DNA from: Anaerolineales bacterium
GTDB taxonomy: Bacteria; Chloroflexota; Anaerolineae; Epilineales; JAANWY01
Direction of reading: 5' to 3'
DNA length: 12,349 nt
Assembly (NCBI GenBank): GCA_018263655.1
Contig: JAANWY010000050.1
Span: forward strand, 1 to 12,349
The translations under genes were made by a program, and so were the position numbers. This document shows, piece by piece, positions 1-5,912 of this stretch (position 1 is its first letter; each line of letters opens with the position of its first letter). The notes beneath the pieces are model-generated. The model made no database searches. It had not been told where the DNA came from and saw only the letters and a program-made list of their open reading frames with translations.

Positions 1-82
1 AGAAGTTTGTAGTAAGCCACGCAGCCCAGCGGAGTGGCGTTGGGACGGCACTCTGCTGCGTTACGTGCCTGACTACGAACAG
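1..82. repeat. Palindromic intergenic repeat, family 1, copy 1
   Basis: An imperfect inverted repeat whose arms begin GTTTGTAGTAAGCCACG and end CGTGCCTGACTACGAAC, with a middle part (GGAGTGGCGTTGG against GACGGCACTC) that also folds back. It is followed by 24 bp that resemble the ribosome-binding leader of the next gene. A near-identical copy begins 106 bp later, and a third lies near 11.6 kb in the opposite orientation. It is a REP/MITE-like non-coding repeat. The window starts inside or at its edge, so more copies may lie upstream. Confidence 0.85.
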
Positions 83-106
83 AGGTGATGAAGAAGAGTG
101 ACCTAT

Positions 107-188
107 AGAAGTTTGTAGTAAGCCACGCAGCGGAGCGGAGTGGCGTTGGGACGGCACTCCACTGCGTTACGTGCCTGACTACAAACAG
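107..188. repeat. Palindromic intergenic repeat, family 1, copy 2 (tandem with copy 1)
   Basis: This matches copy 1 at an offset of exactly 106 bp with only a few substitutions. The repeated unit also includes the downstream 22-24 bp (GTGATGAAGGAGAATGTCCT here, GTGATGAAGAAGAGTGACCT after copy 1), so the duplication ends at the start codon of the next gene. The real Shine-Dalgarno AAGGAG at 195-200 is therefore part of the duplicated unit. The first copy carries a degenerate version, AAGAAG. Confidence 0.85.
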
Positions 189-208
189 GTGATGAAGGAG
201 AATGTCCT

Positions 209-934
209 ATGTCATGGCGTGCCAGACTCGGCATCATCTATCCGGCGGATGGGGCGCTTGACGACGAGTATTGGAAGCTGGTCCCACCGGGCGTGACCGT
301 GCACATCACCCGGATAGAAGTCCCGCACGAAGACCAGACGATCGAGTTACTCGAAGCTCAGGCCACGAGCCCTGACATCGAAAAGGCCGCCGGCGACCTG
401 ACCATCATTCGGCTCGATGCAGTCGCCTACGCGTGCACTTCAGGGAGTTTCCTGCTCGGGGCCGGCAGTGATCTTGACATCATCCAGCGTATGGAAGCTG
501 CTGCCAGCGGCGTGCCCTGCACCACGACCACGACGGCCGCGGTGCGGGCCCTAAAGGCGCTCGGAGCCAAGAAGCTGGCGGTGGTTACCCCTTACCCAGA
601 TGAGATCAATGCACGCTTGGAGGCGTTCTTGGCGGACAGCGGCTTCCAGGTCGTCGCCCTCGAGGGGTTGGGATTGTACCACGGGATTTGGGGACAGCCG
701 GCCGGCGCAGCTTACCGGTTAGCGACAGAGGCCGACGTCCCTGAAGCTGAAGCCATGTTCATCAGTTGCACGAATTTTCGCACGCTGGAAGTTCTGGATG
801 CCCTGGAGCAAGACCTAGGAAAACCTGTCGTAAGCGCCAACCAGGCGACCGTGTGGGACCTGTTGCGGCTGGCGGGTATCCGTCCGAACCTTGAGAGACT
901 CGGAATGTTATATCGCATTGAGCCCACCGAATGA
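209..934 (+). CDS. Maleate isomerase / EutA-like Asp-Glu racemase superfamily protein
   Basis: A 241-residue protein of the Asp/Glu racemase superfamily, closest in appearance to maleate cis-trans isomerase, arylmalonate decarboxylase and EutA of ectoine use. These soluble cytoplasmic enzymes use one or two cysteines on small dicarboxylic or amino acids. Two candidate catalytic cysteines stand in the expected places: Cys76 in YACTSGS and Cys187 in SCTNFR. Having both favours an isomerase or racemase over a decarboxylase, which keeps only the second. GIIYPA at the N-terminus and the LAVVTPYPDEIN strand are family-typical. The ATG has AAGGAG at 195-200, 8 nt upstream. The stop codon lies in the loop of a small hairpin (925-942). 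The next gene, 100 bp on, is DoeA/EutD-like, the classic partner of EutA, so a joint catabolic role is inferred. The true substrate is unknown. Confidence 0.85.
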   Translation: MSWRARLGIIYPADGALDDEYWKLVPPGVTVHITRIEVPHEDQTIELLEAQATSPDIEKAAGDLTIIRLDAVAYACTSGSFLLGAGSDLDIIQRMEAAASGVPCTTTTTAAVRALKALGAKKLAVVTPYPDEINARLEAFLADSGFQVVALEGLGLYHGIWGQPAGAAYRLATEADVPEAEAMFISCTNFRTLEVLDALEQDLGKPVVSANQATVWDLLRLAGIRPNLERLGMLYRIEPTE

Positions 935-942
935 ATTCGGTG
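925..942. other. Small hairpin over the stop codon
   Basis: CACCGAA (925-931) and TTCGGTG (936-942) form a perfect 7-bp stem, and the 4-nt loop contains the TGA stop of the isomerase-like gene. There is no T-tract, so it is not an obvious terminator. It may protect the 3' end of the message or have no role. Confidence 0.4.
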
Positions 943-954
943 TCTGCTAAGGGA

Positions 955-983
955 AACGTGTTAAAAACACGTTTTAACGTGTT
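955..983. promoter_or_regulatory. Three alternating AACGTGTT half-sites (possible operator or competing hairpins)
   Basis: The octamer AACGTGTT occurs at 955-962, as its reverse complement AACACGTT at 966-973, and again forward at 976-983. The starts are 11 and 10 bp apart, so all three face the same side of the helix. As DNA this looks like an operator cluster. As RNA the middle copy can pair with either neighbour, giving two mutually exclusive hairpins. It lies between the isomerase-like and DoeA-like genes. No regulator gene is visible in the window. Confidence 0.5.
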
Positions 984-994
984 TCGTATTACCA

Positions 995-1016
995 GCCCAT
1001 GAATTCATTCATGGGC
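995..1016 (+). other. Perfect hairpin just upstream of the DoeA-like ribosome-binding site
   Basis: GCCCATGAA (995-1003) pairs with TTCATGGGC (1008-1016) around a TTCA loop, four nt before the AAAGGAGG of the next gene. Its ATG triplets could be mistaken for starts, but they have no Shine-Dalgarno of their own. It may shape translation or mark the end of a processed message. Confidence 0.55.
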
Positions 1017-1034
1017 TCGCAAAGGAGGCATATC

Positions 1035-2195
1035 GTGAGTGACAACAACGAACTCGTATTCTCCGTCGAGGAGTTCAAAGGACGTATCGAGCGCGTACGG
1101 GAGTCTATGGAAGAGGCTGGCCTGGACCTGTTGCTGGTCCACACCCCGGAGAACATCTACTACCTCACCGGTTACCGGACGCCAGGCTACTACACCTATC
1201 AGTGCTTCATCCTGCCTCTCGATTCCGAGCCAATGATGTTGATCCGCTTTATGGAGGAGGGCAACATCATGGCCCAGTCCTGGGTCGAGAAGCGAGTGAC
1301 TTACCAGGACACGGAAGACCCCGTCGAGGTGACGAGCAATACGCTGAAGGGCCTGGGTGTATCTGGGAAACGCGTCGGTATCGAGAAGAGCAGTTGGTTT
1401 CTCACCACGGCGGCCTACGAACAGCTCACAGCAACGTTCCAGGACGTCACGTTCACCGATGCGTCCGATGTCGTTAACAAAGTACGGTTGATCAAGTCGC
1501 CGGCCGAGATCGCCTACATCCGTGAGGCGGCCAAGGCAGCCGAAAACGGTGTGCGGATGGGCATGGAGGCTATCGCTGCCGGCAAGACCGAGAACGACGT
1601 AGCCGCTGCAGCCCTGACCGGTATGCTCCGAGAGGGGAGCGAGTACACTGGCCTGGCCCCTTTCGTCGCTTCAGGGCCAAGGTCAGCCCTGGGTCACGCG
1701 ACGTGGGAGAGGCGTAAGCTGGAAGAAGGGGACCTGGTTTTCCTGGAGATTCCCGGCTGCATCAATCGCTATCATGCGGCGCAAATGCGGACAGCCGTGA
1801 TCGGCAAACCGCCGGCTGAATGGGAGGACATTGCGAAGGTCGTCATCGACGGCCTAAGTGCAGCGATTGAGACGATCAAGCCAGGCGTCATGGCCGGCGA
1901 GGTGGACGATGCCTGCCGGGGCACCATCACCCGCGGCGGCTACGGCGAGTACTTCCTCTACCGCACTGGTTATTCCATCGGGATCGCCTTCCCGCCGGAC
2001 TGGGGCGAAGGCCACATCCTAAGTCTGCGCGGCGGTGAGTCCACGGAGTTGCAGCCGGGCATGACGTTCCATATGCCGCCCTCCGCTTTGATGTACGGCG
2101 TGGGGGGCATCGGCTTCAGCGAGACGGTGCTCGTCACTGAAACGGGCTGCGAGGCGATCACCCGTTATCCTCGCGAATTAGTTGTGATCGACTAA
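1035..2195 (+). CDS. DoeA/EutD-like (ectoine hydrolase type) M24-family hydrolase
   Basis: A 386-residue soluble protein of the creatinase/prolidase (M24) pita-bread family. The N-terminal creatinase-like domain covers about residues 10-145 (LLLVHTPENIYYLTGYR) and the catalytic fold about 150-386. Several stretches follow ectoine hydrolase DoeA closely: HATWERRKLEEGDLVFLEI, RTGYSIGIAFPPDWGEG, LQPGMTFH and the C-terminal PRELVVID. Prolidase metal ligands are missing: the two Asp positions read E and Q/A, and the usual EPG glutamate is replaced near HMPP. A metal-free creatinase/DoeA-type mechanism using His221 (GHATWE) is therefore likely. The start is GTG at 1035, 7 nt after AAAGGAGG. The upstream in-frame ATG at 999 lies in a hairpin and has no ribosome site. 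The length fits DoeA (about 390). Its partner is the EutA-like gene. The substrate could be ectoine-like or another amide, since the rest of an ectoine pathway is not in view. Confidence 0.85.
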   Translation: MSDNNELVFSVEEFKGRIERVRESMEEAGLDLLLVHTPENIYYLTGYRTPGYYTYQCFILPLDSEPMMLIRFMEEGNIMAQSWVEKRVTYQDTEDPVEVTSNTLKGLGVSGKRVGIEKSSWFLTTAAYEQLTATFQDVTFTDASDVVNKVRLIKSPAEIAYIREAAKAAENGVRMGMEAIAAGKTENDVAAAALTGMLREGSEYTGLAPFVASGPRSALGHATWERRKLEEGDLVFLEIPGCINRYHAAQMRTAVIGKPPAEWEDIAKVVIDGLSAAIETIKPGVMAGEVDDACRGTITRGGYGEYFLYRTGYSIGIAFPPDWGEGHILSLRGGESTELQPGMTFHMPPSALMYGVGGIGFSETVLVTETGCEAITRYPRELVVID

Positions 2196-2199
2196 ATAC

Positions 2200-2292
2200 C
2201 TTGACAATGTGACATTTCGCTGCTGTGGCCGGTCTCCTGACCGAGCCACAGCGGTGTCGATGCAGAACATTTGTCTAATGTGACATTGCCAA
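2200..2292. repeat. TTGACAATGT inverted-repeat element, copy A
   Basis: The ends are TTGACAATGTGACATT (2201-2216) and its inverted partner at 2277-2292, with two mismatches in 16. Inside, GCTGTGGC (2222-2229) pairs with GCCACAGC (2245-2252) around GGTCTCCTGACCGAG. That last string is also the core of copies B (5643-5765) and C (6951-7021). It has no coding content and is a short non-autonomous (MITE-like) or structural repeat located right after the DoeA-like gene. Confidence 0.75.
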
Positions 2293-2315
2293 AATACTGT
2301 CAAGCCAAGACCAAA

Positions 2316-2356
2316 CGCCCATCGTCCACAACCAAGGCAGTTGTGGACGACGGGCG
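2316..2356 (-). terminator. Hairpin terminator at the end of the thrC operon
   Basis: Arms 2316-2332 and 2340-2356 form a 17-bp stem with one mismatch (CGTCCACAAC core) and a 7-nt loop. It lies 28 bp past the phosphoribosyltransferase stop. On the minus strand it is followed only by TTT and no long U-tract. It may also stop plus-strand transcripts, as the region lies between convergent genes. Confidence 0.65.
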
Positions 2357-2383
2357 TCTACGCTGATGCAATAGAGAGCAAGA

Positions 2384-2893
2384 TCAGTTCTCTGGTGGCT
2401 CCCAGGGATACACAACCCAGCGATCGGTCTCGACGACGTAGTAGTCCGGCTCCTCCTCGTAGACCGACTGCTCCGGCTTATAGTGTAACACAGCAACCTC
2501 TGCGTCGCCGCCGGCCCCCTTAATGCGCTCCCTGACACTCATCGCCGTCCGGCCGCTGTCCCAGATATCGTCGATGACTAAAATTCGTTTGTCGTTGAGC
2601 AGCGCATCAGATGGGAATTGCATGAACACCGGTTCGTCCAGTGTCTCCCCCTCGCCAGTGTAGAACATCACGGCGGCGACCATGACGTTGCGCTGGTTGA
2701 TCTTCTCCGCAATGAGGCCGGCCGGCACCAATCCGCCGCGCGTCACAGCCATCAGTGCATCGAAATAGCCCCGTGGTAGTTGTTCCAGGAGGCGATCGAC
2801 CAGACCTTCGATCTGCCCCCAACCTAGATACTCTTTCTGATGAGCACCGTTTTCGCTGTGCGTTGACCGTTGCACAACCGGCTGTTCGATCAT
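2384..2893 (-). CDS. Purine-type phosphoribosyltransferase (PRTase family)
   Basis: A 169-residue type I phosphoribosyltransferase, which joins a base (probably hypoxanthine, guanine or xanthine) to PRPP for purine salvage in the cytoplasm. The PRPP-binding loop is RILVIDDIWDSGRTA at about residues 103-117. A nearby TRGGLVPAG (about 51-59) is the usual second PRPP-contact loop. The WVVYPWE near the C-terminus is typical of Gpt/xanthine-type and archaeal-type enzymes. An ATG start at 2893 follows GGAGGGG, 7 nt away. It begins 36 bp downstream of the thrC stop with no promoter or terminator between, so it should be co-transcribed with thrC and inherit the SAM riboswitch. The exact base specificity cannot be read from sequence. 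Similar stand-alone PRTases are sometimes fused to other functions. Confidence 0.88.
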   Translation of the reverse strand: MIEQPVVQRSTHSENGAHQKEYLGWGQIEGLVDRLLEQLPRGYFDALMAVTRGGLVPAGLIAEKINQRNVMVAAVMFYTGEGETLDEPVFMQFPSDALLNDKRILVIDDIWDSGRTAMSVRERIKGAGGDAEVAVLHYKPEQSVYEEEPDYYVVETDRWVVYPWEPPEN

Positions 2894-2929
2894 AGAATAT
2901 CCCCTCCACTACACAGATCGCCAGTCAGC

Positions 2930-4162
2930 CTAGGCCGGCGTATGCGTCAGTGCCGATTCAACCGCTGTGATTGTCGGCTTTACCTGGTGTGGTGCACGGA
3001 GCCGGCCATTTAAGACCACCTGGGTCTTCAATCCATTGCCCGTGACGTAAACCACGGTCAACTCATCTGGCCGTATTGTACCACGCTCCGCTAACTTTTT
3101 CAAGACAGCGACGGTCACACCGCCGGCCGTCTCGGCCAGGACACCTTCTGTTTCGGCCAGAAGCTGAATGCCTTCGATGATCTCGTCGTCGGTGGCAGCA
3201 TCTGCAGCGCCTTGGCTGCCACGGATAGTTCGCAGGGCGTACGGCCCATCGGCCGGCACACCGATGGCCAGCGACTTGGCAACCGTGTCCGGCACCACCG
3301 GCTGAACCTGCTTCGCATCCGAAGCGAAGGCACTCGCGATGGGAGAGCAGCCGGCCGGCTGAGCGCCGGACACCCGCGTCTGCACACCGTCGATCAATCC
3401 GACGCGGGCCAGCTCATCCAATCCCTTCTTGATCTTGACCAACAACGACCCCGACGCCATCGGCACGACGATGTGATCGGGAGCACACCAACCCAACTGT
3501 TCGGCAACCTCGAAGCCCAAGGTTTTGGCGCCCTCAGAGTAGTACGGTCGCATATTCACATTGACGAAAGCCCAGCCTTTCTGATCGGCCAAGATCGAAC
3601 ACAGGCGGTTGACGTCGTCGTAGTTGCCGTCCACCGCGAGCACGGTCGGCCCGTAGACCGATGAGGCAACGATTTTCGCCTCTTCCAGGTCAGCCGGCAC
3701 GAATACGACTGCCCGCAGGCCGGCGCGTGCTGCCTGCGCCGCTACGGAGTTCGCCAGGTTTCCCGTGGAGGCGCACGCAATCGTGTCGAATCCAAATTCA
3801 AGTGCCTTCGTTACCGCGACAGATACGACGCGATCCTTAAAGGAGTAGCTGGGGGTGACGCAATCGTTCTTGACGTAGAGTCGTTCTAGACCCAACTCGC
3901 GACCAAGGTTCTGGGCGTGAAAGAGCGGGGTGAAACCCACGTCGCTTCCAACCGTCCCGTTGTGCTGGGCCGGCAGCAGCGGCTGATAGCGCCAGATGTT
4001 TAGCGGGCTGTCCATGATGTGCCGGCGCCCAATATCACGGGCAATGGCCTCGTAGTCGTAGACTACTTCCAGGGGGCCGAAACAATCCTCACAGATGTAG
4101 ATGGGGTCTTCGGCGTACGTTGCCCCACACTCGCGGCAACGCAGCCCATGAATGTATGACAT
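2930..4162 (-). CDS. thrC: Threonine synthase
   Basis: A 410-residue PLP enzyme (fold type II) that turns O-phospho-L-homoserine into threonine and phosphate, at the branch between threonine and methionine. An N-terminal zinc ribbon (Cys9, Cys12, Cys24, Cys27) is typical of one bacterial/archaeal ThrC clade. The PLP lysine is Lys109 in SYSFKDR, and the phosphate-binding loop is ASTGNLANS. GFTPL and NDCVTPS match the substrate-binding region. The start ATG at 4162 has AAAGGAGGAG 5-10 nt upstream. The gene is first in an operon with a phosphoribosyltransferase and lies behind a SAM-I riboswitch and two terminator hairpins, so it should be turned off when S-adenosylmethionine is plentiful. That control is unusual for thrC. 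A related PLP enzyme acting on O-phosphohomoserine for methionine synthesis is the main alternative, but the motifs favour threonine synthase. Confidence 0.92.
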   Translation of the reverse strand: MSYIHGLRCRECGATYAEDPIYICEDCFGPLEVVYDYEAIARDIGRRHIMDSPLNIWRYQPLLPAQHNGTVGSDVGFTPLFHAQNLGRELGLERLYVKNDCVTPSYSFKDRVVSVAVTKALEFGFDTIACASTGNLANSVAAQAARAGLRAVVFVPADLEEAKIVASSVYGPTVLAVDGNYDDVNRLCSILADQKGWAFVNVNMRPYYSEGAKTLGFEVAEQLGWCAPDHIVVPMASGSLLVKIKKGLDELARVGLIDGVQTRVSGAQPAGCSPIASAFASDAKQVQPVVPDTVAKSLAIGVPADGPYALRTIRGSQGAADAATDDEIIEGIQLLAETEGVLAETAGGVTVAVLKKLAERGTIRPDELTVVYVTGNGLKTQVVLNGRLRAPHQVKPTITAVESALTHTPA

Positions 4163-4242
4163 AAATTCTCCTCCTTTGACTCAAGCGATAGGTGTGACAA
4201 AGTCAACTGACAGCGGGAAGCCAAGTCTGGCGGGAATCACTG

Positions 4243-4279
4243 AAAAAGTAGAGCCCCTTGCCGGCGGAAGACAAGGGGC
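4243..4279 (-). terminator. Second intrinsic terminator hairpin of the thrC leader
   Basis: On the minus strand GCCCCTTG and CAAGGGGC (plus-strand positions 4272-4279 and 4253-4260) form an 8-bp GC-rich stem with an 11-nt loop. TCTAC and then TTTTTC follow. It lies after the first riboswitch terminator and before the thrC start, so it would back up that terminator. Another possibility is that it belongs to an antiterminator fold. Confidence 0.6.
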
Positions 4280-4290
4280 CACAGATACAG

Positions 4291-4318
4291 AAAAACCTCT
4301 TCTCGAAGGAAGAGGTTT
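4291..4318 (-). terminator. SAM riboswitch expression-platform terminator
   Basis: On the minus strand AAACCTCTTC and GAAGAGGTTT form a perfect 10-bp stem with a 6-nt loop and run into TTTTTCTG. It begins about 24 nt after the 3' strand of riboswitch helix P1. The P1 3' strand (GAGAGG) can also pair with the CCTCTT of this stem, allowing one G-U pair. That gives the usual S-box choice: SAM bound keeps P1 closed and lets the terminator form. Confidence 0.85.
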
Positions 4319-4383
4319 CAGTCGACATCGTTGTCACGTGCCTCTCATCTTCCAGAACGACTCTGCCGGAATTGGCACCTGAG

Positions 4384-4437
4384 TTGGTCATTTAGTCGAT
4401 TAGTCGTGTAGTCGCTTAGTCGATTAGTCATTTAGTC
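4384..4437. repeat. Octamer tandem array, TTAGTC core (3' arm of riboswitch P3)
   Basis: Six units of 8 bp with core TTAGTC (one is GTAGTC) start at 4392, 4400, 4408, 4416, 4424 and 4432, and a degenerate seventh (TTGGTC) starts at 4384. The two bases between cores vary. In the minus-strand RNA these units are the 3' side of the P3 stem and face the GACTAA array at 4462-4499. Confidence 0.95.
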
Positions 4438-4461
4438 ACACGTCTGCAAAATCCAATTCGT

Positions 4462-4499
4462 GACTAAACGACTAAGGGACTAACCGACTACCGGACTAA
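4462..4499. repeat. Octamer tandem array, GACTAA core (5' arm of riboswitch P3)
   Basis: Five 8-bp units with core GACTAA (one GACTAC) start at 4462, 4470, 4478, 4486 and 4494, again with two free bases between cores. They are the inverted complement of the array at 4384-4437. Between the arrays lies a spacer of about 24 nt (4438-4461) that serves as the loop. The unequal numbers (five against six or seven) allow several pairing registers. Confidence 0.95.
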
Positions 4500-4520
4500 C
4501 TTGGTTGCCGAGGTTTCACA

Positions 4521-4551
<31 letters not shown>

Positions 4552-4585
4552 CTTCGCGCTATGAGATATGCAGTTGTTCGATGGG

Positions 4586-4614
4586 ATACTAACACACCAT
4601 GCCAGATTTGTCAA
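4586..4614 (-). promoter_or_regulatory. Promoter of the riboswitch-thrC operon
   Basis: On the minus strand a perfect -35 TTGACA (4614-4609) and a -10 TAGTAT (4591-4586) are separated by exactly 17 bp. Transcription should start near 4579, about 28 nt before riboswitch helix P1. That gives a leader of about 415 nt. Confidence 0.8.
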
Positions 4615-4685
4615 ACGCCGGCCTGGGTTGGTTATGTGAATATTCTGTGATAGTCTCGTGACAGGTCGTCATTACACTGGCCGTA

Positions 4686-4785
4686 CACACAGAAGAGGTG
4701 GCCGGCACGCATCCCGGCCATTGTTTCCTGCCCACTGTGCAGGATCGATCACCCCGATCTGATCCTGCATGGTCGATTCTGTGTG
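4686..4785. other. Possible three-way-junction structure in the spacer
   Basis: An outer 9-bp stem (CACACAGAA 4686-4694 with TTCTGTGTG 4777-4785) encloses two hairpins. One is TGGCCGG 4699-4705 with CCGGCCA 4714-4720. The other is TGCAGGATCGATC 4738-4750 with its complement 4756-4769, with one bulge. No known RNA family is recognised. It lies downstream of the terminator of the 4825-5610 gene. It could be a small RNA, a processed 3' structure or another small repeat. Confidence 0.4.
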
Positions 4786-4817
4786 CGAAGGCCAGGCTCC
4801 CCAAGCCTGGCCTTCGC
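4785..4817 (-). terminator. Strong hairpin after the uncharacterised gene
   Basis: GCGAAGGCCAGGC (4785-4797) and its exact complement (4805-4817) make a 13-bp stem with a small loop, 7 bp past the stop of the gene at 4825. There is no U-tract on the minus strand, so it may slow or protect instead of ending transcription by itself. Confidence 0.6.
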
Positions 4818-4824
4818 CCCTTCA

Positions 4825-5610
4825 CTACCCGCGTTTCCAAGACCGAAACGGCACACCCAATTGTCGGTAAGCGGGCTGAATAAGCGGTGACAGCCGCTTG
4901 ATGACGGCTTCGTCATTCGTCCAGCCGATGAGATACTGACAGGCGTTGATCACTTCCTGAGCCTGACGGTCCTCCAACATCGCCCGCGCTTGCTGCCGGA
5001 ACGCATCGAACTGGGCCGGCGTCGGGTCGTCCAACCAATCTTCACCCATCTCGCGAAGCGCATCCTCCTCCGTCGGCTCTTCTTCCTCCCACGCGGCCTC
5101 GGTCTCCGGTGATGCAGAGACTTGCTCGACCCACATCCCCATGCTTTGCATGAACCCAGCATTGTACCAGAGGTAACCGCGTGAATTCGCTGCCGGCGTC
5201 GACCAAGTCTCAATCGACTCAGAGATCACACCGAGGCACCCGACGAGATCCTCGTCAGAGTGACGTGGCTCCTTTTCGAAGAGCCGCTCCCAATTGATCT
5301 TGATCACCCAAACAACCATTTCTTCAACAGGCTCTTCGCCACCTATCTCGACCACGTCCCGTTCTTCAGGCAGCGTGTAGTTCTGCTCGCGCAATTCGCG
5401 AACAAGCGTCTTCAGCACCTGACGAACATCGCGATCCGTGAGCTGATAGTCGCTCATCACAAAACTCTGGTAGATTCCGGCCTCGGCCTCTGCGATCGCC
5501 CGGACATACTCTTGAGTTCGATAGTCCTTGCGAGAATGAGATCGGCCGCCTTTCCACTTGACAGGTCGCTTCTTGCGACGACGTCGTCGACGTGACTTCT
5601 TATCAGGCAC
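4825..5610 (-). CDS. Uncharacterised Arg-rich/acidic protein
   Basis: About 261 residues from the GTG at 5610, which has AAGGA 10 nt upstream. A GTG four codons earlier (5619) is in frame but only 1 nt from that site. I recognise no family. The first 25 residues are very basic (KKSRRRRRRKKRP), which suggests nucleic acid or ribosome contact. The rest is largely helical by appearance, with a conserved-looking core (LWYNAGFMQSMGMWVEQV), an acidic linker (EEEEPTEEDAL) and a C-terminal helical part ending IGWTNDEAVIKRLSPLIQPAY. There is no signal peptide and no membrane segment. It is a single-gene unit: its own hairpin lies after it and repeat element B lies just before it, so its promoter is probably inside or beside that element. 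Third codon positions are GC-rich as in its neighbours, which supports a real gene. Confidence 0.78.
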   Translation of the reverse strand: MPDKKSRRRRRRKKRPVKWKGGRSHSRKDYRTQEYVRAIAEAEAGIYQSFVMSDYQLTDRDVRQVLKTLVRELREQNYTLPEERDVVEIGGEEPVEEMVVWVIKINWERLFEKEPRHSDEDLVGCLGVISESIETWSTPAANSRGYLWYNAGFMQSMGMWVEQVSASPETEAAWEEEEPTEEDALREMGEDWLDDPTPAQFDAFRQQARAMLEDRQAQEVINACQYLIGWTNDEAVIKRLSPLIQPAYRQLGVPFRSWKRG

Positions 5611-5642
5611 AACTATCACATCCTTACTTTACTTGTAACTAT

Positions 5643-5765
5643 CTTGACAATGTTAAGTTCGGTTCAGAAACAGCCTTTTGCTCGCCGAAGGTCTCCTGAC
5701 CGAGGCGAATGGGGCTCGGTCAGGAGACCTTCGCCCAGCACGCCAGGCAACTTAACATTGTCAAG
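5643..5765. repeat. TTGACAATGT inverted-repeat element, copy B
   Basis: Perfect 17-bp terminal inverted repeats CTTGACAATGTTAAGTT (5643-5659) and their complement (5749-5765) enclose a perfect hairpin. Its arms are GAAGGTCTCCTGACCGAG (5687-5704) and the exact complement (5715-5732), with a 10-nt loop. The length is 123 bp and there is no open reading frame. It is the best-preserved member of the family in the window, a MITE-like element just upstream of the uncharacterised gene. No clear target duplication is visible. Confidence 0.88.
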
Positions 5766-5782
5766 CTATTCAGGTAGTGGGA

Positions 5783-5891
5783 ACCCTTGCGAAGGTTTGC
5801 CAATCGCATTCGGGTTGAAAGCCCCCTCGCCAGTCGAAAATCGGCCTCTTGCCATGGCGCTGCCACGGCTACTCTCAACCTTCGCAAGGGT
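5783..5891. repeat. 109-bp element with 15-bp perfect inverted ends
   Basis: ACCCTTGCGAAGGTT (5783-5797) is repeated exactly inverted at 5877-5891. The interior has further self-complementary bits (GCCATGGC, GGTTGA with TCAACC). It is unrelated in sequence to the neighbouring TTGACAATGT element, which ends 17 bp away. It is non-coding and lies just past the stop of the glycosyltransferase gene. It may act as a transcript end or as a small mobile element. Confidence 0.75.
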
Positions 5892-5912
5892 AGCTGAACG
5901 CTTACCTTTACT

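Noticed and set aside
999..1034. Upstream ATG extending the DoeA-like protein by 12 residues
   Set aside because: The ATG lies in a hairpin with no ribosome site. AAAGGAGG points to GTG at 1035, and the extra residues are unlike the family.
3212..3664. A 150-residue plus-strand open frame
   Set aside because: It lies wholly inside thrC on the opposite strand and shows no family features.
4203..4391. A Thr-rich open frame on the minus strand before thrC (HVTTMSTETSS) that could be a leader peptide for attenuation
   Set aside because: The same bases are the 3' end of the SAM-I aptamer and its terminator, which explains them fully. The frame has no well-placed ribosome site and runs through both hairpins.
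4384..4499. Octamer arrays as a CRISPR array
   Set aside because: Units are 8 bp with 2 variable bases, far too short for repeats and spacers, and the two halves are inverted.
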